Below are positions 61,890 through 64,000 of a stretch of 64,000 bases of DNA, one piece after another. Origin of the DNA: Paracoccus sigandri (GTDB lineage Bacteria > Pseudomonadota > Alphaproteobacteria > Rhodobacterales > Rhodobacteraceae); contig NZ_QNRC01000009.1 of NCBI RefSeq assembly GCF_003709565.1, forward strand, positions 1 to 64,000, in the 5' to 3' direction. The position numbers and the translations under genes were made by a program. Numbering within the stretch: position 1 is the stretch's first letter; each line of letters begins with the position of its first letter. The notes under the pieces are model-generated. The model saw nothing but the letters and a program-made list of their open reading frames with translations. It did not search any database and was not told the DNA's origin.

Positions 61890-63221
61890 ATGTCAGGCCA
61901 TTCCATCTCCGCGCCGGGTGCGGGCCGCGGTTCCGCGAAATCCGGCAACGACGCCAGCCACAGCGTTTCCCCCTCGGACATCGCCGTGGGGGTCATCATC
62001 GGGCGGACATCCGAGTTCTTCGACTTCTTCGTCTTCGCCATCGCCTCGGTGATCGTCTTCCCGCAGCGGATCTTTCCCTTCCTGGACCCGCTGACCGGGA
62101 CGCTCTGTTCCTTCGCGCTGCTGGCGCTGGCCTTCGTCGCCCGCCCGATCGGCAGCCTCATCTTCATGAACATCGACCGCCGCCACGGCCGGGTGGCCAA
62201 GCTGACCACGGCGCTGTTCCTGATGGGCACCGCCACCGTCGCCATGGGCCTGGTCCCCAGCCACGAGACGGCGGGCATCTGGGCCGCGGTCATCCTGGCG
62301 GTGTTGCGCATCGGCCAGGGCCTGGCGCTTGGCGGGGCCTGGGACGGGATGCCCGCGCTTCTGGCGCTGAACGCGCCGGCCGGGCGGCGCGGGCGCTATG
62401 CGATGGTGCCGCAGCTGGGCGCGCCGATCGGGCTGATCGTCGCCAGCCTGCTCTTCGCCTATCTGATCGCCAGCCTGACGGCCGAGGATTTCCTGTCCTG
62501 GGGCTGGCGCTATCCCTTCTTCGTGGCCTTCGCGGTCAACGTGGTCGCGCTTTTCGCGCGGCTGCGGATCGTCGCCACCGACGAATTCGCCCAGCTCTAC
62601 GAATCCCGCGAATTGCAGCCGACCCGCATCCGCACGACCCTGCGGCAGGACGGCCGGACCATCCTGCTGGGCATCTTCGTGCCGCTGGCGACCTTCGCGA
62701 TGTTCCACATGGTGACGGTCTATCCGCTGTCCTGGATCTTCCTCTATACCGACGAGACGATGCTGCGCTTCCTGGTGATCGAGGCCGTGGCCGCCTGTTT
62801 CGGCATCCTGGCCGTGCTGGCCTCGGGCTGGCTGGCCGACCGTTTCGGCCGACAGCGGCTGCTGTTCTGGACGGCGCTGATGATCGGCGGATTCGCGATC
62901 CTGGCGCCCTTGCTGCTGTCGGCGGGCCATGGCGGCGAGATCGTCTACATGCTCAGCGGGTTCACCATCCTGGGGCTCAGCTTCGGCCAGTCCTCGGGCG
63001 CGGTCGGCTCGCTGTTCGAGCCGCGCAACCGCTATACCGGCTCGGCCATCGTGTCGGATCTGTCCTGGATGTTCGGCGCCGGCTTTGCGCCCCTGACGGC
63101 GCTGGTGCTGTCGACATGGCTGGGCCTGCCGGCCGCCGGGCTCTACCTGCTGTCGGGGGCGGTCTGCTCGGTCGTGGCGATCTGGCTGGCGGGGCGGCTG
63201 GACTTCAGGACCGGCGCCTGA
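61890..63221 (+). CDS. MFS transporter, metabolite:H+ symporter (MHS) type
   Basis: 443 residues from ATG 61890; ATG 61833 is an alternative and neither start is well supported. Twelve spans with MHS features: AVGVIIGRTSEFFDFFVFAIASVIVFP (span 1 with acidic residue), FVARPIGSLIFMNIDRRHGR (loop 2-3 motif), LRIGQGLALGGAWDGMPALLALNAPAGRRGRY and GWLADRFGRQRLLFW (loop 8-9). MHS members carry citrate, shikimate, proline or betaines. The ligand is unknown. It is divergent from cyoA, with 218 bases between them and no recognisable regulator site. Confidence 0.85.
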   Translation: MSGHSISAPGAGRGSAKSGNDASHSVSPSDIAVGVIIGRTSEFFDFFVFAIASVIVFPQRIFPFLDPLTGTLCSFALLALAFVARPIGSLIFMNIDRRHGRVAKLTTALFLMGTATVAMGLVPSHETAGIWAAVILAVLRIGQGLALGGAWDGMPALLALNAPAGRRGRYAMVPQLGAPIGLIVASLLFAYLIASLTAEDFLSWGWRYPFFVAFAVNVVALFARLRIVATDEFAQLYESRELQPTRIRTTLRQDGRTILLGIFVPLATFAMFHMVTVYPLSWIFLYTDETMLRFLVIEAVAACFGILAVLASGWLADRFGRQRLLFWTALMIGGFAILAPLLLSAGHGGEIVYMLSGFTILGLSFGQSSGAVGSLFEPRNRYTGSAIVSDLSWMFGAGFAPLTALVLSTWLGLPAAGLYLLSGAVCSVVAIWLAGRLDFRTGA

Positions 63222-63245
63222 GCCGGTCCCTCGTTTCGCCCCCCG

Positions 63246-64000
63246 TCAATCCGTCCCCGCATCGCGCGGGGCATAGATGTGGTCGCGCGTGAAGGGATAG
63301 TCGGCATGGGCGCCGGCCATGCCCGAGGGCGCGTCGGGAGCGTCCGGCCGGGTCATCAGGATCTGATAGAGCGAGGTCCAGTTCTCCTCGAAGGCCAGGG
63401 CGCAACCGGCCAGATACAGGCGGAAGGCGCGCAGGGTCCGGGCGGCGCGCTCGCGGTCGCTGCCGCGGCGCAGGACCTCCTCGGCCTCGGCCAGATGCGC
63501 CTCCAGCCCGTCCGACCAGGCCCAGAGCGTGCGCGCATAATGCGGGCGCAGGTTCTCGGTATCGACCATCTCCATCCCGGCCTGCGACAGCAGCCGGATC
63601 GCGTGGCTGACATGGACCAGCTCGCCGCCGGGGAAGATGAACTTCTCGATGAAATCGCCCAAGCCCCCGCCGACGATGGCCTCGTCCAGCCCGGTCAGGG
63701 TGATGCCGTGGTTCAGCGCCAACCCGCCCGGACGCAGCAGATCAAGCAGGGTGCGGAAATAGGCCGGCAGGTTGGCGCGGCCCACATGCTCGAACATGCC
63801 GACCGAGGCCAGCTTGTCGAAGGGCTGATCGGGCCGCAGGTCGCGATAGTCGCAAAGCTGGATACGGACCCGCCCCGACAGGCCCTTGCGGTCGATCATG
63901 CGCGAGACGTGGTCGAACTGGTTGCGCGACAGGGTGATGCCGATCGCATCGACCCCGTAATGTTCGGCCGCGTGGAACAGAAGCCCGCCCCAGCCCGCGC
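63246..64000 (-). CDS. Cyclopropane-fatty-acyl-phospholipid synthase family methyltransferase, 5' part beyond window
   Basis: The C-terminal ~250 residues are present; the frame is open to the right edge, so the start lies outside. The SAM-binding motif ends at GWGGLLFHAAEHYGVDAIGITLS near the edge. Next come YRDLRPDQPFDKLASVGMFEHVGRANLPAYF, LRPGGLALNHGITL, FIEKFIFPGGELVHVSHAI and LAGCALAFEENWTSLYQIL, all characteristic of Cfa-type enzymes that methylate unsaturated phospholipid acyl chains. It is convergent with the MHS transporter, 24 bases away. Confidence 0.9.
   Translation of the reverse strand, partial: AGWGGLLFHAAEHYGVDAIGITLSRNQFDHVSRMIDRKGLSGRVRIQLCDYRDLRPDQPFDKLASVGMFEHVGRANLPAYFRTLLDLLRPGGLALNHGITLTGLDEAIVGGGLGDFIEKFIFPGGELVHVSHAIRLLSQAGMEMVDTENLRPHYARTLWAWSDGLEAHLAEAEEVLRRGSDRERAARTLRAFRLYLAGCALAFEENWTSLYQILMTRPDAPDAPSGMAGAHADYPFTRDHIYAPRDAGTD

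Overview
This window looks like chromosomal DNA of a high-GC alphaproteobacterium of the Rhodobacterales, most likely Paracoccus or a close relative. That is inferred from gene content: a DddQ-type cupin, betaine and hydroxyproline catabolism, an ECF41 sigma factor with its carboxymuconolactone-decarboxylase partner, NasTS-controlled nirBD, a COX I+III fusion beside a bo3-type quinol oxidase, a 2,3-dihydroxybenzoate cluster, and very high G+C at third codon positions. No rRNA, tRNA, CRISPR array, phage or intact insertion sequence was recognised.

Layout. 0-3 kb: end of a demethylase-type flavoprotein, a DddQ-like DMSP lyase and etfBA, apparently one operon for methylated osmolytes. 3-9 kb: a LysR regulator, a medium-chain dehydrogenase, an enolase-superfamily (hydroxyproline dehydratase/epimerase-like) enzyme, a betaine-type binding protein and a Ser/Cys proline-racemase-family enzyme. 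9-10.8 kb: a decayed AAA+ ATPase and about 0.8 kb without genes. 10.8-12.9 kb: a LysE exporter, then an ECF41 sigma factor with its partner and a readable ECF41 promoter. 13-15.4 kb: a DUF4123 adaptor, a permuted papain/NlpC-like putative effector and a putative periplasmic immunity protein, a type VI secretion-like cassette without VgrG. 15.4-20.5 kb: cbiZ and an amino-acid ABC transporter operon carrying a C45 autoproteolytic acyltransferase and an RpiR regulator. 20.3-27.9 kb: small envelope proteins, then a sugar ABC transporter divergent from a LacI regulator and an AGE-family sugar isomerase. 28-31 kb: a ygiC/ygiB-like pair and uppP. 31-37.4 kb: a three-gene RND efflux operon with a divergent TetR regulator.

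37.7-43.5 kb: assimilatory nitrite reduction (nirB, nirD, nirC) under nasT-nasS, with a two-hairpin ANTAR target in the nirB leader. 43.6-47.5 kb: a Na/Pi cotransporter and an M28 peptidase fused to an autotransporter barrel. 47.6-52.9 kb: an unusual cytochrome c oxidase cluster whose subunit I lacks the usual K-pathway lysine. 53-56.7 kb: chaC and entC-entB-entA-like genes for 2,3-dihydroxybenzoate. 56.7-61.7 kb: cyoABCD plus a SURF1 gene. 61.9-64 kb: an MHS-type transporter and a partial cyclopropane-fatty-acid synthase.

The best candidates for something under-described are the orphan effector/immunity cassette, the M28 autotransporter fusion, the oxidase with altered proton pathways, and the C45 enzyme inside a transporter operon. 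Regulatory elements that can be read directly are the ECF41 promoter, the NasT double hairpin and the LacI promoter-operator.
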